A stretch of DNA of 64,000 nucleotides from Campylobacter armoricus. GTDB taxonomy: Bacteria > Campylobacterota > Campylobacteria > Campylobacterales > Campylobacteraceae. Shown in pieces: positions 32,101 through 40,645 of this stretch (the first letter of the stretch is position 1; the number at the start of each line of letters is the position of its first letter). The position numbers and the translations under genes are program-made. The stretch covers positions 1,488,001-1,552,000 of the forward strand of contig NZ_CP053825.1 in NCBI RefSeq assembly GCF_013372105.1, given 5' to 3'. The notes beneath the pieces are model-generated. The model ran no database searches. It worked only from the letters and a program-made list of their open reading frames with translations, and was not told the origin of the DNA.

Positions 32101-34431
32101 ATGCAAAATTATTTGTGATTTTTGAGCTGCTTGTGCAGATCTTGATCCTTTTTCAAAAACTCTTGTTTTTAATATTGCCTCTAAATTATAAGGGGTATTT
32201 TGTATAAAATCTTTTAATATAAAACTTTGTTTTATTGAGCCATTATCATCCAAAAATCCTTCTATACTATCTTGATATTTTTGCACCAAAACACTAGGAT
32301 TTGAAAAAATATATTCTGGATATTTTGAATTTTTATATTCGCTTTTACTAACAAATATATCTGTTTTGGATTTCAAACCGCTAGCCGGTGCTCCAAAAAG
32401 ATATTTTGAGCTAACATTAAAATCTAAGTTTTCATTTTTATTTATATTTTCTGGAGCTTGTAAAGACACTTTTAATCTATTTGGAACAATATTTTGCACT
32501 AAAATCTCTTTATCAAAAACTATATTTGCAAATTCTACTTTTGCCAAATATACTCCACTAGGTGATTGTTGGCTTAAATTTATCTTTTTATAAAAAGTTC
32601 CATTGCTCAAAGGATCAAGCTTGATTTTATCTAAAAGTTTTTTATTACGCGGATCAAAAAAACTTAAAAATATAGGATGATCTATCGCTCCTTTATCATT
32701 TCTTGCTACTATACTTAAATGTATATCATCTCCTGGTCTATAAACACCTCTTTCTGTATATATAAACACTTTATTTTGCGAATTTAATTCCAAACCACCT
32801 ACATCAAAACCATCATAAAGCAAAGGCGAGCTCAAACGCAAAATAGAAGCTTGTTTATCTTTTGAAGCGATGATAAATAAAGCTTTTGACTCATCTATAT
32901 CATCAAATATAACTAAGCCATTATCATTGCTTATTTTAGAAGCTAAAATTTGATTGTTTTTGCTAATAATATCAATTTTAACCCCTTCTAAAGCTTGTTG
33001 AGTATTAAAATTTCTTACATCAACAAAAAGCTTTTTGTTTAAACTTTGAGCAATTAAAGCTATATCTGAAAAAATAAGATTTTTGCTAATCTTTGCTTTT
33101 TGATTGAAAAATCTATATTTTTTCCAATCCTCCATCGTTTCATCAAATTTAAAATCAACATCTTCTTCTTTAAAATAAAGTTTTACAATAAAAACACCAC
33201 TTAGATCTTTTAACCCATCTAAAGCAATTTCGTGTTCAACCCATTCATTTTTTATATTCTCTATATTAAAATCTTTTTTAAGAACTATTTCACTTGTATA
33301 ATCACTTTCAGAAAAAATATCACTATCATAATCACTTAAATTTTTTGCACCTTGAAGATTTTTATATCTTAGATATTCACTTAAATTATTGGAAAAAACT
33401 TGCCATACTTCTAAATGAACTTTTTTTACATTTAAACTTTTAAAAGCTATCTTTTTACTTGCTGTGCTAGATAAAAATACACCTTGACTTGAAAAACTAA
33501 TAGCAGGTTCATAGTCTTTAAAATCAACCTTTGCACTATAATCTTTTTTAGTATCAACACCAACATTACTTTTAAGTCCCCGTGCAATTTTGATTTCATA
33601 ACTTACATTTGGATTAAAATTTCCTATTAGTTTTATTTTATTTGTTGTTGCTAAAGCTTTAAAATCTACACTAGGATTGATAGATATTAACTCTTTTAAA
33701 TTCTGATCTTGAGAAATATTTTGAGAAAATAACAATTCTATATTTTTATTTGAGATATTAGCATTTTGAAAAACAAATTCATTTTTAGCTAGTAAAATAT
33801 ATTCAAATTCTAAATTTTTTTCTAAACCTAAAATTTCTTTGTCAAAAACAACTTTAATACTTACATTTGTATCCTTTGCAGTTAAAATACTAGAATACAC
33901 ATTAGCTATATCTTTTTGCACTAGTATTTTATCGATAGGAATGTTTTGCTCACCATTACTTATTTTTATAGCTTTTAATAAATTTTCTTGATTTATTGGA
34001 TAAAAACTTTGTATATTCAAAACCAATACATTCTCTTGATTGATTTGGCTTTGAAAATACCCTTTTACATCTAAATTTTCATAAGGAGTCTTGAATTTTA
34101 ACTGCACTTTTTCACCAGTAAATATATCATTTAAATCTATCAATGCATCATATTTTTGATTGGCTTTTAAAGTAGTGAAAATTTGCAATCTATTTGAGTT
34201 ATCAAATTGATATTTTGCTTTTATTTTCTCACCATTTAAAACTATTTCTCGCTCTTTAATAATTCCTATTTCCTGATTAGTAATATCTTTGTTAAATTCT
34301 ATAAAAATATTTTGAGTTTGCTCATCAAAACCAAAAGCTCTTACATTAGAATTATTGTTTTCTTTTTGACTGCATGCAAAAAACATGCTTACACTAAAAA
34401 AAAGAAATAAAAAATACAAAACCTTTTTCAT
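29146..34431 (-). CDS. Bacterial alpha-2-macroglobulin lipoprotein (YfhM-like)
   Basis: 1761 aa. A lipoprotein signal ends in FFAC (Cys about residue 20), followed by repeated beta-rich macroglobulin domains (GVYRPGDDIHLSIVARND near 575), the A2M domain and a thioester region with the intact motif GCIEQS (Cys about 1328) plus the helical terpenoid-like segment after it. The thioester traps attacking proteases covalently in this family, so the protein is likely a periplasmic protease trap protecting the envelope. First gene of the operon with pbpC. Its length and intact CxEQ suggest a functional protein. Confidence 0.92.
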   Translation of the reverse strand: MKKVLYFLFLFFSVSMFFACSQKENNNSNVRAFGFDEQTQNIFIEFNKDITNQEIGIIKEREIVLNGEKIKAKYQFDNSNRLQIFTTLKANQKYDALIDLNDIFTGEKVQLKFKTPYENLDVKGYFQSQINQENVLVLNIQSFYPINQENLLKAIKISNGEQNIPIDKILVQKDIANVYSSILTAKDTNVSIKVVFDKEILGLEKNLEFEYILLAKNEFVFQNANISNKNIELLFSQNISQDQNLKELISINPSVDFKALATTNKIKLIGNFNPNVSYEIKIARGLKSNVGVDTKKDYSAKVDFKDYEPAISFSSQGVFLSSTASKKIAFKSLNVKKVHLEVWQVFSNNLSEYLRYKNLQGAKNLSDYDSDIFSESDYTSEIVLKKDFNIENIKNEWVEHEIALDGLKDLSGVFIVKLYFKEEDVDFKFDETMEDWKKYRFFNQKAKISKNLIFSDIALIAQSLNKKLFVDVRNFNTQQALEGVKIDIISKNNQILASKISNDNGLVIFDDIDESKALFIIASKDKQASILRLSSPLLYDGFDVGGLELNSQNKVFIYTERGVYRPGDDIHLSIVARNDKGAIDHPIFLSFFDPRNKKLLDKIKLDPLSNGTFYKKINLSQQSPSGVYLAKVEFANIVFDKEILVQNIVPNRLKVSLQAPENINKNENLDFNVSSKYLFGAPASGLKSKTDIFVSKSEYKNSKYPEYIFSNPSVLVQKYQDSIEGFLDDNGSIKQSFILKDFIQNTPYNLEAILKTRVFEKGSRSAQAAQKSQIILHENFVGIKKLKNHYLNSGSIINFEAIVSNLDENLIANKEIKYTIYANDYSWWWDYDNYDDFLKSLKKDKNTQIIMQGTIISQDKPVKIEFDPKDYHGEMFIELEDTQSKTSTGEFFYISSFGAPSNADIVSSLKIKSDKKEYKANETAIVEFESIKGAKAIITLNDNTKILKRFVIDTYEDTTKIEIPILKEYIPNVYVSVILLQDYNKYTNDRALRLFGVVPLNVVDEQSKIELDVKAPNKVMPTQDFEIEIQSKNKQSYTYTIAVVDEGLLDVSAYEIPNIWEYFYQKIRFNMSIYDTYDKIIAKNTSNISKVLTTGGDVFLESRANKSKADEQARRFKPVVLFQEPIMSDENGYAKVKFNMPSYLGSVKVIVVANNKKGFGSAFKNIQVSAPAVMLETLPRALRINDEFKFLVQVFKVDDDVKNANLRLKAKNSLINFDKDEILIDFGNEKTKDVYVNAKVNSNKLGVEEIELSLSAKDFTYTQNTQIDIKALNTITYEGKSFKIPANTSMEFKITQDYINPVAFLNVSSKPILNINHRLKYLQNYPYGCIEQSTSAVLPQLFLQKLDQGANEQKNINNINALLSKYANFQTANGGFAYWQGLKDSDAWGSNYAGMFMILAKERGYYVSEGMFKAWLDYQKRYILQDQANKVIKINSLYLLALAKEPNLSIMNTIYENSEYLKSLDNVSLWQLGAAYKLAGFDEVALNIAKNLSTKPDGKTNYAYTYGSFLRDEAIIANAYKIIYGKDNDELLDDIKKSLESYAWLSTQSIGYALYALANSFSDENSKTINASVKINGENKKLDASFSKFEFNQGNALIEAKEDTFVYFGVEGIKKGIVEPFAHRIYIERSFYDENGNEIDESTIKSSQIFYMKLKISNKNYPGISNIALSQILPSGWEIVHDLLENETPDFVKNSYYDFVDIRDDKIMYFFPLYSDESREFFVKLSAVTPGVYTLSGAYAEAMYDNAYRALSESKRVKVVQ

Positions 34432-34534
34432 AACTTTTCCTTAAAATTGGTAAATTTTGATAAATTATATCCAAATTCACTCTTACTTCACTTAAAAGAT
34501 TATATAATTCACATATAAAATCAAAGGAGATAAA

Positions 34535-34897
34535 ATGAAAAAGAAAATCACTACTTTACTAACAATTTTAAGTCTTTCAAGTTTTGCTTATGCTGATGGA
34601 ATTTATGGAGTTATTGTTGATATAAATGATGGTGCTAAAACTATTTTAGTTGATACTACTTATGGACAAAAAATCAATATGAAAATACTACCAAATACAG
34701 AAATTGATATGGATGATTGTGGTATTTTTGGAATGGATAAACAAGGCACATTTAAAGATTTAAAAGTAGGTACTTTTATAGAAGCTGAAATTTTTAAAGG
34801 ATATGCTCAAACTACTCCAAATCCACAAACTCCTGAACAAACTCAAAACATCACAGTAAAAGAGATAAAAATAGACTGCAAAAAAAGAGCATACTAA
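34535..34897 (+). CDS. Small exported protein, paralogue of the next gene
   Basis: 120 aa with a signal peptide (cleavage likely after SFAYA, about residue 20). The mature part is a small beta-rich domain: GIYGVIVDINDGAKTILV, DDCGIFGMDKQGTFKDLKVG and a C-terminal IKIDCKKR. Two cysteines (about residues 62 and 115) could form a disulfide. It resembles DUF5666-type OB-like exported domains. I do not recognise a function. Starts after AAAGGAGAT; the paralogue follows after 39 bp. Confidence 0.6.
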   Translation: MKKKITTLLTILSLSSFAYADGIYGVIVDINDGAKTILVDTTYGQKINMKILPNTEIDMDDCGIFGMDKQGTFKDLKVGTFIEAEIFKGYAQTTPNPQTPEQTQNITVKEIKIDCKKRAY

Positions 34898-34936
34898 GTT
34901 TTTTAATGTAAAATAGCCAAAAAGGAGCTATTTTAC

Positions 34937-35233
34937 ATGCGTATTTTGATGATTTTATTGTGCATTAGCACTTTTTCACTAGCTTATAAAATCCAAGGTA
35001 TTTTAAAAAATATCAACCAAAACACTATAAGTATTCAAACCCATTCTAATGATAATCTTATTATCACCATTTTACCTCAAACACAAATTGAGGTTTATAA
35101 TTGTGGAGTATTTGGAAGCAATAAAAAACAAGCTCATACTAAAGATTTAAAAAAAGGTAGCTTTGTAAAAGTTGAAGGTAATAAAAATAATAGCATTATT
35201 ATCGCACAAAAAATAATACTTGAATGCAATTAA
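34937..35233 (+). CDS. Small exported protein, paralogue of the previous gene
   Basis: 98 aa with a signal peptide (about residues 1-16, ending SLAYK). It shares the core of its neighbour: KIQGILKNINQNTISIQT, YNCGVFGSNKKQAHTKDLKK and GSFVKVEG, ending in LECN. Both cysteines are kept at equivalent places. It looks like a tandem duplication that has diverged strongly. Ends in a strong hairpin shared with mscS. Confidence 0.58.
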   Translation: MRILMILLCISTFSLAYKIQGILKNINQNTISIQTHSNDNLIITILPQTQIEVYNCGVFGSNKKQAHTKDLKKGSFVKVEGNKNNSIIIAQKIILECN

Positions 35234-35260
35234 GAAGAGCTTATATTAAAGCTCTTCTTT
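35232..35260. terminator. Bidirectional terminator
   Basis: Perfect 11-bp arms AAGAAGAGCTT/AAGCTCTTCTT around a 6-nt loop with flanking T or A runs, between convergent genes. Confidence 0.85.
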
Positions 35261-37114
35261 TGAATTATTGTTGATTTTTTCTATATAAAGACTTTGTGAT
35301 GGAAACGCAAAGCTAAGATTATTTTTTGCTACAATTTTCATGAGTTCAAGCAAAATACTTTGTCTAGACTCCCTAAAACCTTTTCCATCTACTGCTTTAG
35401 TATAAAAATACACTTCTATATCAATAGAACTTGCACTAAAACTACTGACTGCTACATAAGATACATTTTTATAGCCTTCTAAGTCATTTACTGAAACTAA
35501 ATTTTGTCTATATCTTGCACGAGAGCCACCATAATTTAATGCACTATCATCAACTTGTGCAATTAAAGGACTTGTAGCTAATAAATTTTTTATATCTTCT
35601 ACACATCGTTCAAGCTGTTCAGGGGTAGCATCATAAGTAACACCTAAAAATAATTTAACATGGCGACCTATTTTTCTTTTACTCCAATTTTTTATATTTG
35701 TTCCCATGATTGTAGAATTGGGTAAAAAAACCAAAGAATTATCAAAAGTTCTAATAGTAGTTTTTCTAAGTCCAATTTCTACTATGGTTCCCTCAATTCC
35801 TGAAATTTCCACCCAATCACCTTGATTAAAACTATTATCAAAAAGTAAAAGTACAGATGCAAAAAAATTAGCAATAATATCTTTAGCTGCTAAAGCTACT
35901 GCCAAACCACCTATACCCAAAGATGCTATCAAAGCCGATATATTAAATCCTAAATGCGCTAAAACAAACAAAAAAGCAATAACAATGATAATAAAATACA
36001 AAATTTTTATTACCAAATTTACTACTTCTCTTTTGCCACTTTTTTCTGCAAGTTTTGCTACTGCAACCATACCATAGCTATCAAAAATATTAATTACAAG
36101 CCAAGCAGATAACACTATATAAATAATATATAAAATATTACCAATTCTTATATCTACTGGAACAGGATAGTACACAATCGTAAAACAAATTCCTATAGCA
36201 TAAGCAAACAAAAACCAACCGATAGGTTTTTGAAGTTTTTCTAAAAAATGCGTTTTTATTTCTAAATTTGCTGATTTATTGCCAAATAATCTTATAAGAA
36301 AAAAATACAAAATTTTCGCAAGGTAAAATTTCAAAGAGTAAAAAAATACTATTACTATTATAGAAATAACTATTTTTCCTACATTGACTGATTCTATCTG
36401 AGTATTATCATTTATATAATTTATTGCTTTTTGCAAACCAAGCTCATTGAATAAAAAATTTGTTTCTAGTAAATTTGCATTATTTCTTAAATAAATTAAA
36501 ATTTCATTGTATGATTTTATAGCATTTCTTAAACTATTTTCATTTACTTCTAAAGTTCTAAGCTGATCTATATCATTAATTTTTTCTTTATCAAAAGAAA
36601 AGTTAAAGACTATATCTTCTTTCAAACTATCTATGCTTTTATCTATAATATTTTTTATTTTATCGCTTTGTGCTCCTTGAATAAACAATTTTTCTAACTC
36701 AAAAAGACAAATATAAAAATGCTCAGCTGAAGTCAAATTTAAAAGTTTAATTTTACTATCTACATATTCATAATATCTTTTTTTTAATTGTGCTTCTTCG
36801 GTATTTTTTTTAAGCTGGTGTTTAGTATTTAAAAATTCTTTTACTTCCTTATCATCTACTTTTTGAGATACCATTTTCAATGGTAAAATAGTAAGAATAG
36901 TATTTTTTTGCTTCTCTATTTCTTTTATATTATCCTGAAATTCACTAGCATTAGCATCACTATTTTTAAAACTTTCTAAAAGCAAATTTAACTCTATATA
37001 GTTTTGCACTAAAGAAAAAATACTATCTTTTTCTTTAAAGGGATTTTCTTTTTCTTGTTGTGCATTTAAATGAAGCGTAAAAAAAGCAAATAAAATTATT
37101 AATATTTTTTTCAT
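35246..37114 (-). CDS. MscS-family mechanosensitive channel (large)
   Basis: 622 aa. Signal peptide (about residues 1-18), a periplasmic helical domain to about 240, several membrane helices, then the MscS pore and beta domain: GGLAVALAAKDIIANFFASV (about 400-420), FNQGDWVEI and TFDNSLVFLPNSTIMG. Longer than E. coli MscS (286 aa), similar in plan to YbdG/MscK-like channels. Protects against osmotic downshock. Overlaps can by 4 bp; the mscS-can pair is also adjacent in C. jejuni. Confidence 0.88.
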   Translation of the reverse strand: MKKILIILFAFFTLHLNAQQEKENPFKEKDSIFSLVQNYIELNLLLESFKNSDANASEFQDNIKEIEKQKNTILTILPLKMVSQKVDDKEVKEFLNTKHQLKKNTEEAQLKKRYYEYVDSKIKLLNLTSAEHFYICLFELEKLFIQGAQSDKIKNIIDKSIDSLKEDIVFNFSFDKEKINDIDQLRTLEVNENSLRNAIKSYNEILIYLRNNANLLETNFLFNELGLQKAINYINDNTQIESVNVGKIVISIIVIVFFYSLKFYLAKILYFFLIRLFGNKSANLEIKTHFLEKLQKPIGWFLFAYAIGICFTIVYYPVPVDIRIGNILYIIYIVLSAWLVINIFDSYGMVAVAKLAEKSGKREVVNLVIKILYFIIIVIAFLFVLAHLGFNISALIASLGIGGLAVALAAKDIIANFFASVLLLFDNSFNQGDWVEISGIEGTIVEIGLRKTTIRTFDNSLVFLPNSTIMGTNIKNWSKRKIGRHVKLFLGVTYDATPEQLERCVEDIKNLLATSPLIAQVDDSALNYGGSRARYRQNLVSVNDLEGYKNVSYVAVSSFSASSIDIEVYFYTKAVDGKGFRESRQSILLELMKIVAKNNLSFAFPSQSLYIEKINNNSKEEL

Positions 37115-37749
37115 ATTTTTTTTGTCCTCTCTTGTATTAATATAAAATTTTCAAAACTAAAATCATATTCGTAAATTTCACCTGTTTCTATGATGTAATA
37201 CCAAGCATGAAGTTCAATTTCCTTTTTATTTAAAGCATCTTCTATACCTGGATAAGTTAATAAATTTTGCAAAGAATTAACTAGATTCATCTTCTCAGTC
37301 ATCCAAGATCTCATAGCTAAATCATCTTTGGCAACTTTTAAGACTTTATTTTTGATAGGCTCAAGCAAGGTAAGCCATTTTCTAACATTTGGCATATTTT
37401 TTAAATCATTTTCATTAGCATACAAAGCTGCACAACCACCACAATTACTATGCCCGCAAACTATAATATTTTTAATATGCAAAGAATTGAAAGCATACTC
37501 AATTGCTGAAGTAGTTGCTAAAAAATCATCTCCCACCCTATAAGGAGGAACAATATTACCTATATTCCTTACAACAAAAAGCTCACCTGGACCTGTGTTG
37601 GTAATTAAATTTGGAATTACTCTAGAATCAGCACAACCTATAAAAAGCGTATGAGGATTTTGCTTATTTTTTAAACTTTCAAAAAGCTCTGCATGCTCTT
37701 TAAAATCTTCTTGCATAAATTTTAAAGCACCTTCAATCAAATTTTTCAA
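37111..37749 (-). CDS. can: Beta-class carbonic anhydrase
   Basis: 212 aa, cytoplasmic. The zinc and catalytic residues of beta-CAs are present: CADSRV (Cys, Asp, Arg; about residues 39-44) and GHSNCGG (His and Cys; about 98-104). Supplies bicarbonate, important for growth of capnophilic Campylobacter at low CO2. Co-transcribed with the mechanosensitive channel gene. Confidence 0.95.
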   Translation of the reverse strand: MKNLIEGALKFMQEDFKEHAELFESLKNKQNPHTLFIGCADSRVIPNLITNTGPGELFVVRNIGNIVPPYRVGDDFLATTSAIEYAFNSLHIKNIIVCGHSNCGGCAALYANENDLKNMPNVRKWLTLLEPIKNKVLKVAKDDLAMRSWMTEKMNLVNSLQNLLTYPGIEDALNKKEIELHAWYYIIETGEIYEYDFSFENFILIQERTKKI

Positions 37750-37910
37750 AAAAATCCTTTTTTGTTTTTTGACTAGCCAAATATTATACTAAAATTATTT
37801 TTATAATAAATTATGTAAATTTATTTTTCATTATATTTTTATACAATTTTAATCTTTTATTTATCTTTTTTTTGTAAATTTTGAATTTAAAAAATAATTG
37901 GAGGATTTTA

Positions 37911-38606
37911 ATGAGTCTTTATGATAGAGATTATTCTAAAACCCAAGAGTTTGAAGGTTATGCTAGAAGTGATTTAAGCATTTTTATAAAACAAACTTAT
38001 CAGCTTTTTGCTGCATCTTTATTAGCCGCAACAGCGGGTGCTTATATAGGAATTTTTGCACTAGCACATTTATTTATGCAATCTCAAGCAACTTTTTGGA
38101 TTTTATTTATCATTGAAATTGGTTTGCTATTTGCATTACAATGGAAAAAAAGAGAAGCTCCGCTTAATTTAATTTTACTTTTTGGTTTTACTTTTTGTTC
38201 AGGGCTTACTTTAACACCACTTTTATATTCTGTTTTAGCACTGCCTGCTGGAGCTAGCATTATTGCTCAAGCTTTTGCTTTAACAACAGTAGCTTTTGGT
38301 GCTTTAAGTATATTTGCTATGAATACGAAAAAAGACTTTACTATGATGGGAAAAATGCTTTTTGTAGCTTTAATTGTTATAGTAGTAGCTTCTTTGATTA
38401 ATATATTTTTCCAAAGCTCGCTTTTAAGTTTAGCAATTTCTGGTATTGGTGCGATTTTGTTTTCTTTTTATATACTTTATGATACACAAAATATCATTAA
38501 AGGAAATTACGAAACACCAATCGAAGGTGCAGTTGCACTTTATCTTGATTTTATCAATCTTTTCATCTCTCTTCTTAATATTTTAAGAAGCTTTAGTAAT
38601 AGATAA
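37911..38606 (+). CDS. Bax inhibitor-1 family membrane protein
   Basis: 231 aa from the ATG at 37911, preceded by GGAGG at 37900. An in-frame TTG 30 bp earlier lacks an RBS and is rejected. About seven membrane segments; the typical C-terminal FYILYDTQNIIKG followed by AVALYLDFINLFISLLNIL identifies the Bax1-I (YccA/YbhL) family. Relatives modulate FtsH proteolysis or act as ion leak channels; role here unknown. Ends in a strong terminator. Confidence 0.88.
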   Translation: MSLYDRDYSKTQEFEGYARSDLSIFIKQTYQLFAASLLAATAGAYIGIFALAHLFMQSQATFWILFIIEIGLLFALQWKKREAPLNLILLFGFTFCSGLTLTPLLYSVLALPAGASIIAQAFALTTVAFGALSIFAMNTKKDFTMMGKMLFVALIVIVVASLINIFFQSSLLSLAISGIGAILFSFYILYDTQNIIKGNYETPIEGAVALYLDFINLFISLLNILRSFSNR

Positions 38607-38635
38607 TTTTGCGAGAAAACTCGCAAAATTTCTTT
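38605..38635 (+). terminator. Rho-independent terminator after the Bax1-I gene
   Basis: AATTTTGCGAG / CTCGCAAAATT (11-bp perfect arms, AAAA loop), overlapping the stop codon and followed by TCTTTGCTTCTTT. Confidence 0.85.
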
Positions 38636-38703
38636 GCTTCTTTCAAGTTTATATCAAGCTTTTTTAGTTAGAATACTTATTTTATTTTCAATAAGGAAAA
38701 TTC

Positions 38704-39048
38704 ATGACTACTCTTTTAATTATTTTACAATTTGCAATTGTTGTAATCATTTGTATTGCTGTATTATTACAAAAAAGTTCAAGCATAGGACTTGGAGCAT
38801 ATAGTGGGAGCAATGAAAGTTTATTTGGAGCAAAGGGTCCTGCAGGATTTTTAGCTAAATTTACTTTTATTATGGGTATTTTACTTATTGCTAACACAAT
38901 TGCTCTTAGCTATATGTATAATAATGCTAATTCTAACTCACTTGCTGAAAAAGCAGAACAAATTTTGCCAAAAGCACCTGAAACAAATACAACTAGCATT
39001 CCAGTTGCACCAAGTGCCCCAATTAGCGAAAGTAATACTAGCAAATAA
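38704..39048 (+). CDS. secG: Preprotein translocase subunit SecG
   Basis: 114 aa. Two membrane helices (about residues 3-22 and 53-72) around the conserved cytoplasmic loop LLQKSSSIGLGAYSGSNESL and FGAKGPAGFLAKFT. The C-terminal tail is Pro/Ser/Thr rich. Accessory subunit of SecYEG. First gene of a run secG-frr-pyrE-RDD-nrdB with spacing of 13 bp or less throughout. Confidence 0.93.
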   Translation: MTTLLIILQFAIVVIICIAVLLQKSSSIGLGAYSGSNESLFGAKGPAGFLAKFTFIMGILLIANTIALSYMYNNANSNSLAEKAEQILPKAPETNTTSIPVAPSAPISESNTSK

Positions 39049-39060
39049 TAAGGAAAAATC

Positions 39061-39618
39061 ATGCTAAATGAAATTTATACTAAACAAAAACAACAATCAG
39101 ATAAAAGCTTAGAGGCTTTAAAAAAAGATTTTACCACTATAAGAACTGGCAAAGTAAATATCAACATACTTGATCATATTCATGTAGATTATTATGGTAG
39201 TGCAACCCCACTTAATCAAGTGGCAACAGTTTTAGCAACTGATGCTTCAACTATTAGTATTACACCATGGGAAAAATCTATGCTAAAAGCTATAGAAAGT
39301 GCTATAGCCGCAGCAAATATTGGAGTAAATCCAAACAATGATGGTGAAAGTGTAAAATTATTTTTCCCTCCTATGACAAGAGAACAAAGAGAAGAAAACG
39401 CAAAAAATGCTAAAGCTATGGGAGAAAAAGCCAAAGTAGCTATTAGAAACATTAGAAAAGATGCGAATGATGCGGTTAAAAAGTTAGAAAAAGATAAAGC
39501 AGTTTCAGAAGATGAAGCTAAAAAAGCTTATGATGAAATTCAAAAACAAACCGACAACTATACAACAAAAATTGATGAGTTGGTAAAAAATAAAGAAGTG
39601 GAACTTTTAAAGGTTTAA
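39061..39618 (+). CDS. frr: Ribosome recycling factor
   Basis: 185 aa. Family signatures are [14 protein letters not shown] near residue 25, [20 protein letters not shown] near 51, [20 protein letters not shown] near 107 and [20 protein letters not shown]. Splits post-termination ribosomes with EF-G. Essential gene with normal length. Confidence 0.98.
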   Translation: MLNEIYTKQKQQSDKSLEALKKDFTTIRTGKVNINILDHIHVDYYGSATPLNQVATVLATDASTISITPWEKSMLKAIESAIAAANIGVNPNNDGESVKLFFPPMTREQREENAKNAKAMGEKAKVAIRNIRKDANDAVKKLEKDKAVSEDEAKKAYDEIQKQTDNYTTKIDELVKNKEVELLKV

Positions 39619-39620
39619 TT

Positions 39621-40229
39621 ATGAATTTAGAACAAATTTATAAAGATTGTGGAGCATATTTACAAGGTCATTTCTTACTTAGCTCAGGAAAACATTCTGA
39701 GTTTTACCTTCAAAGTGCAAAAGTTTTAGAAAATCCAAAGTTAGCAGGTGAGCTTTGTGATAAGCTTGCAGAGGTTATTGTAAGCTTTGGTATTAAATTT
39801 GATAGTATTTGTTCTCCTGCTTTAGGTGGAATTTTGGCAGGATATGAGCTTGCTAGAGCTTGCAATAAACGCTTTATTTTTACAGAGCGTGTGGAAGGAA
39901 TCATGAGTCTTAGACGCGGTTTTGAAGTAAAAAAAGGCGAAAGATTTATAGTTTGTGAAGATATTATTACAACAGGTGGTTCAGCACTTGAAAGTGCTAA
40001 AATTATTCAAAGTTTAGGCGGGGAAGTAGTTGGGTTTGCAGCTTTAGCTAATCGCGGTTTTTGTGCAGTTGCAAATTTAAATAGCCCAAGGAAAGAAAAT
40101 GCAAAATTACCCGAGTATTTACCTTTATTTGCTTTGGGAAATTTTGAATTTGATATTTATGAGAAAAATTCTTGTCCATTATGTAAAAAAGGAACTAAAG
40201 CTATCAAACCTGGTAGTCGTGGTAACTAA
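39621..40229 (+). CDS. pyrE: Orotate phosphoribosyltransferase
   Basis: 202 aa. PRPP-binding motif [16 protein letters not shown] (about residues 112-127); substrate loop [17 protein letters not shown] (about 63-79). Converts orotate and PRPP to OMP in pyrimidine synthesis. A C-terminal CPLCKKG motif is an extension seen in this subfamily. Overlaps the RDD gene by one base (TAATG). Confidence 0.96.
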   Translation: MNLEQIYKDCGAYLQGHFLLSSGKHSEFYLQSAKVLENPKLAGELCDKLAEVIVSFGIKFDSICSPALGGILAGYELARACNKRFIFTERVEGIMSLRRGFEVKKGERFIVCEDIITTGGSALESAKIIQSLGGEVVGFAALANRGFCAVANLNSPRKENAKLPEYLPLFALGNFEFDIYEKNSCPLCKKGTKAIKPGSRGN

Positions 40230-40645
40230 TGAAAACAAAAGCAAAAATAGCAAATAGATGGTTTAGATTTAAAGCATTTTTGATAGATATATTTTTGCTT
40301 TATGTTCCGATATTATATTTATTTTATTTTACTCTTGGTTCAAAAGAAGATTTTTTGAATAATCAATTTATAATTTTTTTATGCTCTTTGCTTTTTGGAC
40401 TTTTACAAGCTTTATTTTTAGTTAAAAAAGCTCAAAGTCCTGGACTTAAAGCGTATGATTTATATTTAATAGATATAAAAAATGGACAAAAATTAAGTTT
40501 TTTACGAATTTTATTGCGTTATATTATTTTTATTATAAGCTTTGGTTTATTAGTCGGATTTTTAGTAAGTTTTATAAGAAAAGATACTTTAAGTTTGCAT
40601 GATATATTAAGCCAAAGTGCTATTGTTACAAAGGTAGAAAAATGA
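40229..40645 (+). CDS. RDD-family membrane protein
   Basis: 138 aa, three or more hydrophobic segments. Starts NRWFRFKAFLIDIFLLY, with the Arg...Asp pattern that gives the family its name, and has SPGLKAYDLYLIDIKNG in the middle. Function unknown; some relatives affect Na+/H+ exchange. Position between pyrE and nrdB is the same in C. jejuni. Overlaps nrdB by 4 bp. Confidence 0.85.
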   Translation: MKTKAKIANRWFRFKAFLIDIFLLYVPILYLFYFTLGSKEDFLNNQFIIFLCSLLFGLLQALFLVKKAQSPGLKAYDLYLIDIKNGQKLSFLRILLRYIIFIISFGLLVGFLVSFIRKDTLSLHDILSQSAIVTKVEK

